55,034 nucleotides of DNA, from the NCBI RefSeq assembly GCF_003725775.1, contig NZ_RJSG01000002.1, positions 2,072,400 to 2,127,433 on the forward strand, written 5' to 3'. Both the position numbers and the translations under genes were made by a program. The notes beneath the pieces are model-generated. The model saw only the letters and a list, made by a program, of their open reading frames with translations, made no database searches and was not told where the DNA came from. Every line of letters begins with the position of its first letter. The stretch's first letter is position 1. Positions 17,197 through 26,040 of this stretch are shown here, in pieces. The stretch is from Nocardioides marmorisolisilvae. GTDB lineage: Bacteria > Actinomycetota > Actinomycetes > Propionibacteriales > Nocardioidaceae.

Positions 17197-17412
17197 TCAG
17201 ACGGTCTCGTCGGTGCCCGAGTCGTCGCTTGCCTTCTTGGCGGCGTCCCGGATCTCGAAGAGGTCCGTGGCCAGGCCACCGACGGTCTTCGCGATGTCCT
17301 GAACCGCACCGATCACGATCTGGGTGCCCTGTCCGACCGCGTGGGTCACGGCCTCGACACCGTCCTGGACCGCGTCCTTGCGGATCTCCGCCTTGCTGAG
17401 GTTGTCCTTCAT
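17197..17412 (-). CDS. Small amphipathic helical protein of unknown function
   Basis: The ATG at 17412 gives a 71-residue product starting MKDNLSKAEI. It is helical, with a mildly hydrophobic centre (THAVGQGTQIVIGAVQDIAKTVGGLATDLFEI), followed by a charged C-terminus. There is no classical membrane span or signal peptide. It lies downstream of the desaturase gene in the opposite sense to the ADC gene and ends at the terminator. I do not recognise the family; a membrane- or granule-associated role is possible but not shown. The 12-codon upstream extension lacks support. Confidence 0.6.
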   Translation of the reverse strand: MKDNLSKAEIRKDAVQDGVEAVTHAVGQGTQIVIGAVQDIAKTVGGLATDLFEIRDAAKKASDDSGTDETV

Positions 17413-17467
17413 GCCGACCAGTGTGGGCCGGGCGGCACGAAGGAGCAACGTGTCAGTCGTCTCAGGC

Positions 17468-18631
17468 TCAGGCCGCCACGAGGTCGGCGTCGGCCGGCGC
17501 GGCCGGGGCCGGGTCGGTGTTCCGGGTCCGGGTCGGCAACGAGAGCCGCAGGATCTTGCGCGCCACCGTCCAGAGCTGCTTGGTCAGCCCGCCGGTGTTG
17601 TACTCGATGCCGTACTTCTCGCACAGGGCCCGCACCTCGACCGCGGCCTCCGGGTAGCGCCGGGCCGGGATGTCCGGGAACAGGTGGTGCTCGATCTGGT
17701 GCGACAGGTTGCCCGACATGATGTGGAACAGCTTGCCGCCGGTGATGTTCGCCGAGCCGAGCAGCTGGCGGTAGTACCAGTGGCCGCGGGTCTCGTTCTC
17801 GCACTCCTCCTCGGTGAACGTCGCAACGCCCGCCGGGAAGTGACCGCAGAAGATGATGTTGAAGCTCCAGATGTTCCGGACGATGTTCGCCACCGCGTTG
17901 CCGGCCAGGGTGCTCAGGAAGAACGGGCCGGTCAGCGCCGGGAACAGCACGTAGTCCTTGAGGACCTGCTTGCGGACCTTGCGGATGATCGGCTTGCCGA
18001 CCTTCTTGGTCTCCTCCCAGGTCCGCTCACCGGTCTTGATCCGGTCCACCTCGAGGTCGTGCAGGGCCACGCCCTCCTCGAAGAAGATCATCAGCAGGAA
18101 CGCGTAGAGCGGGTTGCCCAGGTAGTACGGGCGCCACTTCTGGTCCTCGTCCATCCGCAGGATGCCGTACCCGATGTCCCGGTCCTTGCCGAGGATGTTC
18201 GTGTAGGTGTGGTGGATGTAGTTGTGGCCGTACTTCCAGTTCTCGCCCGGGGCCATGGTGTCCCAGTCGTAGATGCGCGAGTTCAGCTTCGGGTCGCCCA
18301 TCCAGTCGTACTGGCCGTGCATCACGTTGTGGCCGATCTCCATGTTCTCCAGGATCTTGGAGACGCTGAGGGCGGCGACCGCGAGCGGCCAGGCCGGCGG
18401 CAGGTAGAACAGCGCCCGGCCGGCGATCTCGAACTGCTGCTGGCGCTTGACGATCTTGCGGATGTACGCCGCGTCCTCCTCGCCCAGGTCGGCGAGGATG
18501 CGCTGCCGGATCGCGTCGAGCTCGTCGCCGAACTCCTCCAGCTGCTCCGGGGTCAGGTTGGGGATCTTCGGGTCGCTGGCCGCGACGGTCGCGCGGGGCT
18601 TGCCGTTCTTGGTGGTCAGGGTGTTGCTCAT
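17468..18631 (-). CDS. desA3: Membrane acyl-CoA/fatty-acid desaturase, DesA3-like
   Basis: The 387-residue integral membrane di-iron desaturase has all three histidine boxes: GHNVMHGQYD (HxxxH, about 110), HNYIHHTYTN (HxxxHH, about 140), and HQIEHHLFPD (HxxHH, about 310). Hydrophobic pairs lie between boxes one and two and around residue 240. It inserts a double bond (delta-9 by analogy) into stearoyl-type acyl chains, taking electrons from the reductase encoded immediately upstream (26-bp gap). The pair matches M. tuberculosis desA3/Rv3230c. Control by the divergent TetR is likely. Confidence 0.9.
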   Translation of the reverse strand: MSNTLTTKNGKPRATVAASDPKIPNLTPEQLEEFGDELDAIRQRILADLGEEDAAYIRKIVKRQQQFEIAGRALFYLPPAWPLAVAALSVSKILENMEIGHNVMHGQYDWMGDPKLNSRIYDWDTMAPGENWKYGHNYIHHTYTNILGKDRDIGYGILRMDEDQKWRPYYLGNPLYAFLLMIFFEEGVALHDLEVDRIKTGERTWEETKKVGKPIIRKVRKQVLKDYVLFPALTGPFFLSTLAGNAVANIVRNIWSFNIIFCGHFPAGVATFTEEECENETRGHWYYRQLLGSANITGGKLFHIMSGNLSHQIEHHLFPDIPARRYPEAAVEVRALCEKYGIEYNTGGLTKQLWTVARKILRLSLPTRTRNTDPAPAAPADADLVAA

Positions 18632-18657
18632 GGTCGTGTCTCCCTAGGTCTGTGGTG

Positions 18658-19758
18658 TCAGAGGTCGATGGAGCAGTCGCCGACGGGCGAGGTCACGCAG
18701 ATGCGGACCTCCTCGTCGGGCAGCGAGGACTCCTCGCCGGTCAGGACGTTGCGGACGGTGCCGTCGGTCTTGGTCTTGACGCAGGAGAAGCAGATGCCCA
18801 TCCGGCAGCCGAACTCCGGCTTGAGCCCGAGGGCTTCGGCCTGCTCGAGGAGGGTGGCGCCGGTGTTCTCGGCGCTCTCGCCCGAGCGGGTGAACGAGAC
18901 GTCACCGCCGGCCGCACCGGTGCTGAACGCCGGGGGCTTGAAGAACTCGACCCGCAGGCGGGGGTTCTCCTCGCCGTACGCCGCGCGGATCAGCTCGATG
19001 AGGCCACCGGGACCGCAGGCCCAGGTGTCGGTGTTCTTGAAGTCCGGCACCAGCCGGCGCAGCTCGAACTCGCTGAAGGTGGCGTCGCCGTAGTGCAGGT
19101 GGACGTCGATGTGGTTGTCACCCTCGGCGACGGCGGCCAGCTCCTCGGCGAAGATCTGGTCCTGCTCGCTGCGGGCGAAGTGGATGAAGGTGACCTTGCG
19201 GTTCGCCCGGCCGTCGTACCCGTCCCGGAGCAGCGTCCGGATCTGGGCCATCACCGGGGTGATCCCCGATCCGCCGGAGATCATCACGAGGTGGTTGTTG
19301 GTCGGGGTCGCGGCGCTCTCGTGGAGCGTGAACTCGCCCTCGGCCTGGCTCAGGTGCAGCATCTGGCCGGGCTGGGCGTTGACCAGGAACTTGCTGACCT
19401 GGCCCTCGTCGTTCGCGCGGATGGTGAGCGTGATCCGCTCACCCGGCAGCGAGGCGGCCGAGGAGATCGAGAAGCAGCGTGTCATCCGGCGGGCGCTGCC
19501 CGGCAGCTCGACACCGACCTGGACGTACTGACCGGCGCGGTGACCGCGCCAGGTGCTGGTCGGCTGCAGGGTCAGGGTGGCGACCGGAGCAGAGCCGACC
19601 GCGTCCGGGTTCTCCCGGTGGATCGAGACGACCCGGGCGCGCACCTCGGTGGCGGCCCACATCGGGTTGAACATCTCGAGGTAGCGGTCCACACCGTGCG
19701 GCGAGGTCAGCGCTGCGACGGCCTTGGAGCCGAGAAGCTTGGTGGTGATGGTGCCCAT
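18658..19758 (-). CDS. Ferredoxin reductase-type electron donor for the desaturase
   Basis: The 366-residue protein joins an FAD/NAD(P)H reductase module with a C-terminal plant-type 2Fe-2S ferredoxin. Visible are RCFSISSAAS (FAD), MISGGSGITPVMAQIRTLL (nucleotide), and CRMGICFSC then RICVT (cluster ligands, CX4CX2C plus a later Cys). It passes electrons from NADPH to the downstream desaturase, like Rv3230c of M. tuberculosis. A strong AAAGGAGG lies 6 nt before the ATG. It is first in the operon. A semi-palindromic operator sits between it and the divergent regulator. Confidence 0.93.
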   Translation of the reverse strand: MGTITTKLLGSKAVAALTSPHGVDRYLEMFNPMWAATEVRARVVSIHRENPDAVGSAPVATLTLQPTSTWRGHRAGQYVQVGVELPGSARRMTRCFSISSAASLPGERITLTIRANDEGQVSKFLVNAQPGQMLHLSQAEGEFTLHESAATPTNNHLVMISGGSGITPVMAQIRTLLRDGYDGRANRKVTFIHFARSEQDQIFAEELAAVAEGDNHIDVHLHYGDATFSEFELRRLVPDFKNTDTWACGPGGLIELIRAAYGEENPRLRVEFFKPPAFSTGAAGGDVSFTRSGESAENTGATLLEQAEALGLKPEFGCRMGICFSCVKTKTDGTVRNVLTGEESSLPDEEVRICVTSPVGDCSIDL

Positions 19759-19774
19759 GATTGGCCTCCTTTCG

Positions 19775-19791
19775 GTGAACGTTTGTACACT
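19775..19791. promoter_or_regulatory. TetR operator between reductase and regulator genes
   Basis: GTGAAC-N4-GTACAC (19775-19790) is a semi-palindrome of the form GTGNAC-N4-GTNCAC. It overlaps TACACT (19786-19791), a -10 exactly 6 nt before the TetR start. From memory it resembles the DesT operator of Pseudomonas desaturase operons; I could not verify that. Confidence 0.6.
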
Positions 19792-19797
19792 GAAACT

Positions 19798-20523
19798 ATG
19801 ACTGCCACGCTGGAACACGGTCAAGCCACCACGGACGTGATGCCCGACACGGTGCACATCCGTGCACTGAATGACGCGGGGAACGCCCTCGCTACGCTGT
19901 CCCCCGTGACGGAGAGCCGCAGCGACAAGAAGGAGCGCACCCGTCGCGCCATCCTCGACGCCGCGCTCGCGCTGACCGAGGAGGTCGGTCTGGCCGGCCT
20001 CTCCCTGCGGCAGGTGGCCAAGGAGGTCGGCATCGTGCCGACCGCGTTCTACCGGCACTTCGCCTCGATCGACGAGCTCGGGCTGGCGCTGGTCGAGGAG
20101 TCGTTCGTCTCCCTGCGGGCGATGATCCGCGACGTGCGTCAGGGCGCCCCGTCCCTGGGTCAGATCGTCGACCGCTCCGTGGCAGTGCTGATCGAGCACG
20201 TGGGCGAGCAGCGCACCCACTTCGCCTTCATCGCCCGCGAGCGCTCGGGCGGGTCAGCCGTGGTGCGCGAGGCGATCCGGCGCGAGTTCGAGCTCTTCGA
20301 GCGCGAGCTGGCCACCGACCTGGCCCGGCTGCCGATGGACCACTGGTCCGGCGACGACCTGCGCATCCTGTCCAACCTGATCGTCCGCTCGATGGTGAAC
20401 ACCTCGGAAGACATCCTGCTGGCCGAGCGGCGCGACCTGACGGAGATCCGGCACCGCGCCCGCACCCAGCTGATGATGGTGATCGTGGGCGCGCTGAATT
20501 GGAAATCCCGCGGGCGCGACTGA
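19798..20523 (+). CDS. TetR regulator of the desaturase operon, DesT-like
   Basis: The 241-residue protein has a ~40-residue N-terminal extension and a TetR domain (ERTRRAILDAALALTEEVG, then SLRQVAKEVGIVPTAFYRHF, about 42-95), followed by a helical ligand pocket. Regulators of this kind next to desaturase operons sense the acyl-CoA saturation ratio, as P. aeruginosa DesT does. The ATG at 19798 has a -10 (TACACT) 6 nt upstream and no ribosome site, so it is probably leaderless. A GTG at VTESRSDKKERT is an alternative start. It overlaps a terminator at its 3' end. Confidence 0.88.
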   Translation: MTATLEHGQATTDVMPDTVHIRALNDAGNALATLSPVTESRSDKKERTRRAILDAALALTEEVGLAGLSLRQVAKEVGIVPTAFYRHFASIDELGLALVEESFVSLRAMIRDVRQGAPSLGQIVDRSVAVLIEHVGEQRTHFAFIARERSGGSAVVREAIRREFELFERELATDLARLPMDHWSGDDLRILSNLIVRSMVNTSEDILLAERRDLTEIRHRARTQLMMVIVGALNWKSRGRD

Positions 20524-20536
20524 CGCACCCGCGGGA
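20506..20536. terminator. Bidirectional hairpin between convergent genes
   Basis: TCCCGCGGG (20506-20514) pairs with CCCGCGGGA (20528-20536). The stem spans the stop codon of the TetR gene and is followed by CCGTTCTTCC. It also lies just beyond the stop of the convergent exporter gene. Confidence 0.7.
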
Positions 20537-20553
20537 CCGTTCTTCCAGGCAGA

Positions 20554-22053
20554 TCAGGCGACCGAAACGGCATCCCCGTCCAGGTCCAGGTCGGCCACCG
20601 GCTGACCACCGTCCTGCGCGGGCAGCCGGCCCGGCAGGAGCACAGCGAGCGCGACCACGGCGATCGACAGGATCGCGCTGAGCCCGAAGGCCCACTGCAT
20701 CCCGCCCACGTACGCACCGAGCTTGGACGCACCATCGGCGGCCAGCGAGTCGCCACGCGCCGTCAGGACCGCGACCGAGAGTGCTGCGCCCATGGCACCT
20801 GCCACCTGCTGCAACGCACCCAGCAACGAGCTCGCATGCGAGTAGAGGTGCTGCGGGACCGCTCCCAGGCCCAGGGTGAACACCGGCGTGAAGATCAGCG
20901 CCAGGCTGACCATCAGGAGGATGTGCATGCCCAGGATGAGCGCGTACGGCGTGTGCAGGTCGATCTGCGTGAACAGACCGAGCCCGATCGTCATGCCGAT
21001 CGCACCGGGGATCACCAGGGGGCGTCCGCCGAAGGTGTCGAACGCCTTGCCGACGCGCGGGCCGAGCAGACCCATCGCCAGGCCACCCGGCATCATGATC
21101 AGCCCCGTCTGCAGCGGCGAGAGGCCACGGACGTCCTGCAGGTAGAGCGGCATCAGCAGCATCGACCCGAGGAAGCCCATGAAGGCGATCACCATCAGCA
21201 GCAGCGCGGTCACGTACGTGCGGTGCTGGAGGGTGCGCAGGTCGAGCAGCGGGGAATCGGTGCGTTGCAGCTGGATCTGACGCCACACGAAGACGGCCAG
21301 GACCAGCAGGCCCCCACCGATCAGGGCGTACGGCGAGACCGGCGGGTTGTCCCGACCGACCAGGCTCAGGCCGTAGACAAGACCACCGAAGCCGAGCGCG
21401 GAGAGCGGCACGCTCACCACGTCGATCTCGCCCGCGGTCGGCTCCCCGACGTTCTTCAGCCGCCGCAGCCCGGCGACGCCGATACCGGCAGCGATCGGGA
21501 GCACGAGCAGGAACATCCAGCGCCACGACAGCGAGGACAGGATCAGGCCGGAGACGGCCGGACCCATCGCGGGAGCCACGGACATGGCCAGGGTGACGTT
21601 GCCCATGACCCGGCCCCGGTCACTCTCGGGCACCACGTTCATCAGCGTGGTCATCAGCAGCGGCATCATCACCGCGGTGCCAGAGGCCTGGATGACGCGG
21701 GCCACGATCAGCAGCCAGAACATCGAGGGCGGAGTCACGGCCGCCAGCAGGGTTCCGGAGCAGAACACCACCATCGCGAGACCGAAGGCCTGACGGGTGG
21801 TCACCCGCTGCAGGAAGTAGCCCGTGACGGGGATGACGACGGCCATCGTGAGCATGAACGCGGTGGTCAGCCACTGGGCTGCGCCGTTGCCGACACCGAA
21901 GTGGTGCTTCAGGTCGGGGATCGCGTTGATCATGATCGTCTCGTTGAGGATCACGATGAACGTGGCCCCGACGAGCCAGCGGAGGACGGCCATGTCACCG
22001 GGACTGGTGCGAGCTCCGGCGCCGGCCGGGGCGGCGGGGGTGGAGGACTGCAT
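20554..22053 (-). CDS. DHA2 family MFS multidrug exporter
   Basis: The 499-residue protein has about 14 predicted membrane helices, as in EmrB/LmrB-type DHA2 transporters. Motifs include FIVILNETIMINAIPDL in TM1, a loop with TRQAFGLAMVVFC, ARVIQASGTAVMMPLL in TM4, and motif C MSVAPAMGPAVSGLI in TM5. It expels drugs or antibiotics using the proton gradient. GAAGGA lies about 8 nt before the ATG at 22053. The frame stays open for 44 arginine-rich codons upstream, but that stretch does not look like a transporter N-terminus. A palindromic region lies 150 bp upstream. Confidence 0.9.
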   Translation of the reverse strand: MQSSTPAAPAGAGARTSPGDMAVLRWLVGATFIVILNETIMINAIPDLKHHFGVGNGAAQWLTTAFMLTMAVVIPVTGYFLQRVTTRQAFGLAMVVFCSGTLLAAVTPPSMFWLLIVARVIQASGTAVMMPLLMTTLMNVVPESDRGRVMGNVTLAMSVAPAMGPAVSGLILSSLSWRWMFLLVLPIAAGIGVAGLRRLKNVGEPTAGEIDVVSVPLSALGFGGLVYGLSLVGRDNPPVSPYALIGGGLLVLAVFVWRQIQLQRTDSPLLDLRTLQHRTYVTALLLMVIAFMGFLGSMLLMPLYLQDVRGLSPLQTGLIMMPGGLAMGLLGPRVGKAFDTFGGRPLVIPGAIGMTIGLGLFTQIDLHTPYALILGMHILLMVSLALIFTPVFTLGLGAVPQHLYSHASSLLGALQQVAGAMGAALSVAVLTARGDSLAADGASKLGAYVGGMQWAFGLSAILSIAVVALAVLLPGRLPAQDGGQPVADLDLDGDAVSVA

Positions 22054-22206
22054 CTTTGAATCCTTCGTTCGTGGGTGGCGGCCGCGGAGCAACCGCCCGA
22101 GATCCGTTCTCGTACCTACGACGAACCGGATTCCGCGATTTCGACACCTGCGACGTGAAAAGAACCTACGAGTTCGCACCGACATTCCACGAACGGTTAA
22201 AAATAC

Positions 22207-22223
22207 GGTCCGGACCAGTCCGG
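22207..22223. promoter_or_regulatory. Overlapping palindromes upstream of the exporter
   Basis: GGTCCGGACC (22207-22216) and CCGGACCAGTCCGG (22210-22223) are overlapping palindromes in an AT-rich setting. On the minus strand they are followed by ACCGTATTTTT. They could terminate the SDR operon, serve as operator for the exporter promoter, or both. Confidence 0.45.
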
Positions 22224-22236
22224 TAAACGATTTGCG

Positions 22237-22869
22237 TCAGCGGGGCCTGATCGTCAACTCTGGAACAGAGGCGTCGGGCGGCAGGTCCAGCACGTGCAGG
22301 ATCGAGTCGGTGACCGTGCCCGGCTGGATCCAGCGCGTGGCGTCGTAGGTGCGGCCCTCCTGCTCGTGGACCTTCTCCTGCATCGGCGTCGCCGTGCGGC
22401 TCGGGAAGATCGTGGTGACCCGCACCCCGCTCCCGGCCTCCTCGGCCCGCAGCGCGTCGGCCAGGGCGCGGAGGCCGAACTTCGATGCGGCGTACGCCGA
22501 CCACTCGGCGTTGGCGACCAGCCCGGCCGAGGAGTTCACGAACACCACGGTGCCACCGGCCGCGCGCAGCGCCGGCAGCAGCGGCCCGGTCATCACTGCG
22601 GGCGCGGTGAGGTTGACCTCGATCTGGCGCCGCCAGCTCGACACGTCCAGGTCGGCGACGGTCTCGAGCTCGACGGTGCCGGCCATGTGCACCAGCGAGT
22701 CCAGGCGCGGTTCGTCGAGCGCCTCGGCCCACCGGCGTACGGCGTCGGCGTCGGCGAGGTCGACGACGTCCCGGGTCACCCGCACGACCCGGTCGCCACG
22801 CGCCTCCAGGCGCGCGGCCAGGTCGGCCCCGATCCCGGAGCCGGCGCCGGTGACCAGGTGGACCTTCAC
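22237..22869 (-). CDS. Short-chain dehydrogenase/reductase
   Basis: The 210-residue SDR has the cofactor motif TGAGSGIG at the N-terminus, the NSSAG serine, and the YAASK active site near residue 145. It should reduce or oxidise a carbonyl/alcohol with NAD(P)H. The GTG start shares GTGA with the stop of the upstream MDR gene, so the two are translated together. A reductase pair acting on one substrate is plausible. The specific substrate is not evident. Confidence 0.88.
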   Translation of the reverse strand: MKVHLVTGAGSGIGADLAARLEARGDRVVRVTRDVVDLADADAVRRWAEALDEPRLDSLVHMAGTVELETVADLDVSSWRRQIEVNLTAPAVMTGPLLPALRAAGGTVVFVNSSAGLVANAEWSAYAASKFGLRALADALRAEEAGSGVRVTTIFPSRTATPMQEKVHEQEGRTYDATRWIQPGTVTDSILHVLDLPPDASVPELTIRPR

Positions 22870-23834
22870 CGGGTGAAGACGACCTTGCCGAACAGCTCGC
22901 CCTCGGCCATGGCGGCGAAGCCGTCGCGAGCCTGCTCCATCGGCAGCTCGCGGTCGACCAGCGGACGGGCGCCGGTGGCGTCCAGCATGGAGATCAGGCT
23001 GGCGAGCTCCTGGGAGGAGCCCATCGTGGAGCCGATCACCTTCAGCTGCAGGAAGAAGATCCGGGTCAGCTCGGCGTCGTCGAGGTTCGGACCCGAGGTC
23101 GTCCCCGAGATCACGATCGCCCCACCGGGGCGCAGCGCCCGGATCGAGTGCGACCAGGTCGCCCGGCCGATGGTCTCCATCACCGCGTCGACCTTGACCG
23201 GCAGCCGGGCTCCGGACTCGAACACCTCGTGCGCGCCGATCTCCAGGGCGCGCGCCCGCTTGGCCTCGTCGCGGCTGGTGGCCAGCACCTTCAGGCCGGC
23301 GGCCCGGGCCAGGATGATCAGCGCGGTGGCCACGCCCCCGCCGGCGCCCTGCACCAGCACGGTGTCGCCGGCCTTGAGGCCGCCCTGGGTGAACAGCATC
23401 CGGTACGCCGTGAGCCACGCGGTCGGCAGCGTTGCGGCCTCCGCGAAGGACAGCGAGGCAGGCTTGGGGATCAGGTTGCGCCGGGGCACGACGACCGTCT
23501 CGGCGAAGGTGCCCTGGTAGCGCTCGGAAAGGATCGACCGCTTCGGGTCGAGCGTCTCGTCCCCGGTCCAGTGCGGGTCGTTGATGATCGCGTGCACGAC
23601 CACCTCGTTGCCGTCCTCGTCGTACCCGGCCGCGTCGCAGCCGAGGATCATCGGCAGCGCCTCCTCGCGCAGGCCCACGCCGCGCAACGACCACAGGTCG
23701 TGGTGGTTCAGCGACGCCGCCTTGACGGTGACCTTCGCCCACCCGTCGGGGACCTCGGGGTCAGGACGCTCCCCGACCACCAGGCCGGACAGCGGGTCTT
23801 CGGAGGAGAACTTCTCGGCGTAGACGGCGAACAT
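22866..23834 (-). CDS. Zinc-less medium-chain dehydrogenase / quinone oxidoreductase-like
   Basis: The 322-residue MDR protein has a GroES-like N-terminal half ([26 protein letters not shown]) and a Rossmann half with [20 protein letters not shown]. The catalytic zinc ligands are only partly present, suggesting the quinone oxidoreductase/enoyl reductase branch. The -10 TAGATT at 23842-23847 lies 7 nt before the ATG, so the gene is probably leaderless. It leads a two-gene operon with the SDR. Confidence 0.88.
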   Translation of the reverse strand: MFAVYAEKFSSEDPLSGLVVGERPDPEVPDGWAKVTVKAASLNHHDLWSLRGVGLREEALPMILGCDAAGYDEDGNEVVVHAIINDPHWTGDETLDPKRSILSERYQGTFAETVVVPRRNLIPKPASLSFAEAATLPTAWLTAYRMLFTQGGLKAGDTVLVQGAGGGVATALIILARAAGLKVLATSRDEAKRARALEIGAHEVFESGARLPVKVDAVMETIGRATWSHSIRALRPGGAIVISGTTSGPNLDDAELTRIFFLQLKVIGSTMGSSQELASLISMLDATGARPLVDRELPMEQARDGFAAMAEGELFGKVVFTR

Positions 23835-23841
23835 GGGGCCG

Positions 23842-23847
23842 AATCTA
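23842..23847 (-). promoter_or_regulatory. -10 element of the MDR gene, made from a stop codon
   Basis: TAGATT on the minus strand is 7 nt before the MDR ATG. Its first three bases are the TAG stop codon of the malic enzyme gene (23847-23845). Confidence 0.55.
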
Positions 23848-25041
23848 CCGACGCGCGACGCCGTCCCGTCGCGCGGCCTCGGCGACCGCGGCGGCCACGG
23901 TCGGACCGACGCGCGGGTCGAACGGCGAGGGGATGATCAGCTCCTCGGTGAGGTCGTCCCCGACGATCGCGGCCAGGGCCTGGGCCGCGGCGAGCTTCAT
24001 GCCCTCGGTGATCGCGGTGGCCCGGACGTCGAAGGCACCGCGGAAGATGCCCGGGAACGCCAGCACGTTGTTGATCTGGTTCGGGAAGTCCGAGCGACCG
24101 GTCGCGACCACGCGGGCGTACTTGTGGGCGACGTCAGGGTGCACCTCGGGCGTCGGGTTCGCGAGGCCGAAGATGATCGGCTCGTCGGCCATCGAGGCGA
24201 CGACCTCCTCGGGAACCGTTCCCCCGGACAGACCGATGAACACGTCGGCGCCGTCCATCACCGCGGCCAGGGTGCCCCAACGGCCGGTGGTGTCGGCGGT
24301 GTCGGCGGCCAGTGCACGCTTGCTCGGGTTCAGGTCGGTGCGGTCGCGGTGCAGCACGCCGGCGCGGTCGACCACGGCGATGTCCTGGTAGCCGGCGGCC
24401 AGCAGGATCCGGGTCACCGCCACACCCGCCGCACCAGCGCCGGAGACCACGATCCGCACGGTGTCGTGGTACTTGCCGGTCAGCTTCATCGCGTTCTCGA
24501 GCGCCGCGAGGGTGACCACCGCGGTGCCGTGCTGGTCGTCGTGGAAGACCGGGATGTCGAGGCGCTGCTTGAGCTTCTCCTCGACCTCGAAGCAGCGGGG
24601 AGCGGAGATGTCCTCGAGGTTGATGCCCCCGAAGCTGGGCGCCATCCGCACGACGGTCTCGACGATCTCGTCGACGTCGGTGGTGTCCAGGCAGATCGGG
24701 ATCGCGTCGATGCCGCCGAACTGCTTGAACAGGACGGCCTTGCCCTCCATCACCGGCATCGCGGCCTTCGGGCCGATGTCGCCCAGGCCGAGCACGGCGG
24801 TGCCGTCGGTGACCACCGCGACGGTGTTGGCCGTCCAGGTGTAGTCCGGGTAGATCGAGGCGTCCTCGGCGATGGCCTCGCAGACGCGGGCGACCCCGGG
24901 CGTGTAGGCCAGCGACAGCTCGGCCGGACCGTTCAGGGCGACGGTCGAGGCGATCTCCATCTTGCCGCCGGCGTGCAGCTCGAAGACGGGATCGTGGGTA
25001 CGGGGGTTCTCGGTATCAGGCATCTGGTCTGAAGCAACCAT
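23845..25041 (-). CDS. NAD(P)-dependent malic enzyme
   Basis: The 398-residue protein is a short bacterial malic enzyme, converting malate to pyruvate and CO2 with reduction of NAD(P)+. Visible are the N-terminal [17 protein letters not shown] signature, ILGLGDIG-type nucleotide turn ([19 protein letters not shown]), metal-site FHDDQHGTA, and the second Rossmann turn [16 protein letters not shown]. No phosphotransacetylase domain follows, so it is the short form. The ATG at 25041 is chosen, with GAGAG upstream. It links the TCA cycle to pyruvate and NADPH supply. Confidence 0.93.
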   Translation of the reverse strand: MVASDQMPDTENPRTHDPVFELHAGGKMEIASTVALNGPAELSLAYTPGVARVCEAIAEDASIYPDYTWTANTVAVVTDGTAVLGLGDIGPKAAMPVMEGKAVLFKQFGGIDAIPICLDTTDVDEIVETVVRMAPSFGGINLEDISAPRCFEVEEKLKQRLDIPVFHDDQHGTAVVTLAALENAMKLTGKYHDTVRIVVSGAGAAGVAVTRILLAAGYQDIAVVDRAGVLHRDRTDLNPSKRALAADTADTTGRWGTLAAVMDGADVFIGLSGGTVPEEVVASMADEPIIFGLANPTPEVHPDVAHKYARVVATGRSDFPNQINNVLAFPGIFRGAFDVRATAITEGMKLAAAQALAAIVGDDLTEELIIPSPFDPRVGPTVAAAVAEAARRDGVARR

Positions 25042-25225
25042 GAGCGGGGCTCTCTCGTGACATGCGACATCGAATGGGTGGGGCTGCTCGACACCGACCG
25101 AGTAGGTCCGTGGAGTCGCCGGAGTAGTGCCAAGTTCTGGGGGATCTCCCGCACTCATCGTCTCACAGTGCTGCGCAGGCGTCACAGTGGCTTCCGCCGA
25201 ATGTGGCCCATCTCCCACCGCCCGC

Positions 25226-25558
25226 TCAGCCGGGCGGGATCCGGCCGGAGCGGGGCAGGACCCGCAACCGCACCACGGCGAGCACGCCGTCCTCGGGCAC
25301 CGGACCCCGGTGCCGCGAGTCCACGCCCGCCTCGGCGTTGTCGCTGAGCAGGAACCAGCCGGGTCGCCCCGACGCCGTCGTCGCGGCGTACGCGACCCGC
25401 TTGACCGCGAGCGTCCCGTCGGCGAACCGGGCCAGCACGAGTGCGCCCGCGCGGGGCGTCGCGCCGTACCGGACCAGCAGCCGGTCGCCCGGCTCCAGGG
25501 CAGGTCGCATCGAGTCGCCCTTCACGACGGCGAGACCCCACCGACGGCTCCATCTCAC
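25226..25558 (-). CDS. sodX: Nickel-type superoxide dismutase maturation protease
   Basis: This 110-residue S24/S26-like peptidase carries the serine in GDSMRPALEPGDRLLV (about residue 18) and the lysine in LAVKRVA (about residue 60), then the SDN box LLSDNAEAGVDSR. It removes the short N-terminal propeptide of Ni-SOD, exposing the nickel-binding histidine. It diverges from sodN by 70 bp. The GTG at 25558 follows GACACT by 7 nt, so it may be leaderless. Longer upstream frames run antisense to sodN and are not real. Confidence 0.9.
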   Translation of the reverse strand: MRWSRRWGLAVVKGDSMRPALEPGDRLLVRYGATPRAGALVLARFADGTLAVKRVAYAATTASGRPGWFLLSDNAEAGVDSRHRGPVPEDGVLAVVRLRVLPRSGRIPPG

Positions 25559-25564
25559 GCGGAG

Positions 25565-25570
25565 TAGTGT
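25565..25570 (+). promoter_or_regulatory. Candidate -10 of sodN
   Basis: TAGTGT lies about 57 bp before the sodN start, giving a leader of roughly 50 nt with a GAGAGG ribosome site. No recognisable Nur/Zur operator was found in the 70-bp divergent region. Confidence 0.4.
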
Positions 25571-25627
25571 CGCAGGGGTAGTGCTCCCCCCAGGTAACAC
25601 CCACGAATGACCCAGAGAGGACCGAGG

Positions 25628-26029
25628 ATGTTCGCGCGACTGTTCGCCCCCACCGTCGAGGTCTCCGCCCACTGCGACCTGCCCTGCGGCGTGTACGACC
25701 CCGCCCAGGCCCGCATCGAGGCTGAGTCGATCAAGGCTCTGATCGCCAAGGTCGCCGACAACGACGACCCCGACTTCCGCACCCGTGCGCTGGTCATCAA
25801 GGAGCAGCGCTCCGAGCTGGTCAAGCACCACCTCTGGGTGCTGTGGACCGACTACTTCAAGCCGCCGCACTTCGAGAAGTACCCGCAGCTGCACACGCTG
25901 GTGAACGAGGCCACCAAGCTGGCCGGCGCCGGCGGTACCAAGGGCAGCCTGGACGCCGAGGTCGCGGACCAGCTCCTCGCCAAGATCGACGAGATCGCCG
26001 AGATCTTCTGGGAGACCAAGAAGGCTTGA
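25628..26029 (+). CDS. sodN: Nickel superoxide dismutase
   Basis: The 133-residue precursor has a 14-residue propeptide (MFARLFAPTVEVSA), then the nickel hook HCDLPCGVYDPAQ. After cleavage His1, Cys2 and Cys6 of the mature protein bind nickel. The rest is the four-helix bundle with KHHLWVLWTDYFKPPHFEKYP. It disproportionates superoxide in the cytoplasm. I chose the ATG at 25628 because it yields the same propeptide length as the Streptomyces enzyme and has GAGAGG upstream; the ATG at 25607 would add seven residues. A strong terminator follows. Confidence 0.97.
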   Translation: MFARLFAPTVEVSAHCDLPCGVYDPAQARIEAESIKALIAKVADNDDPDFRTRALVIKEQRSELVKHHLWVLWTDYFKPPHFEKYPQLHTLVNEATKLAGAGGTKGSLDAEVADQLLAKIDEIAEIFWETKKA

Positions 26030-26040
26030 GCACCTGCGAG

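Noticed and set aside
17324-19093. 589-codon plus-strand open frame over the desaturase and reductase
   Set aside because: Antisense shadow of genes with intact histidine boxes and cluster cysteines.
22054-22185. N-terminal 44-codon extension of the DHA2 exporter
   Set aside because: Arginine-rich and unlike transporter N-termini; GAAGGA before the ATG at 22053 supports the shorter form.
25607-25627. sodN start at ATG 25607
   Set aside because: Would add seven residues before the conserved 14-residue propeptide; ATG 25628 has the ribosome site at suitable distance.
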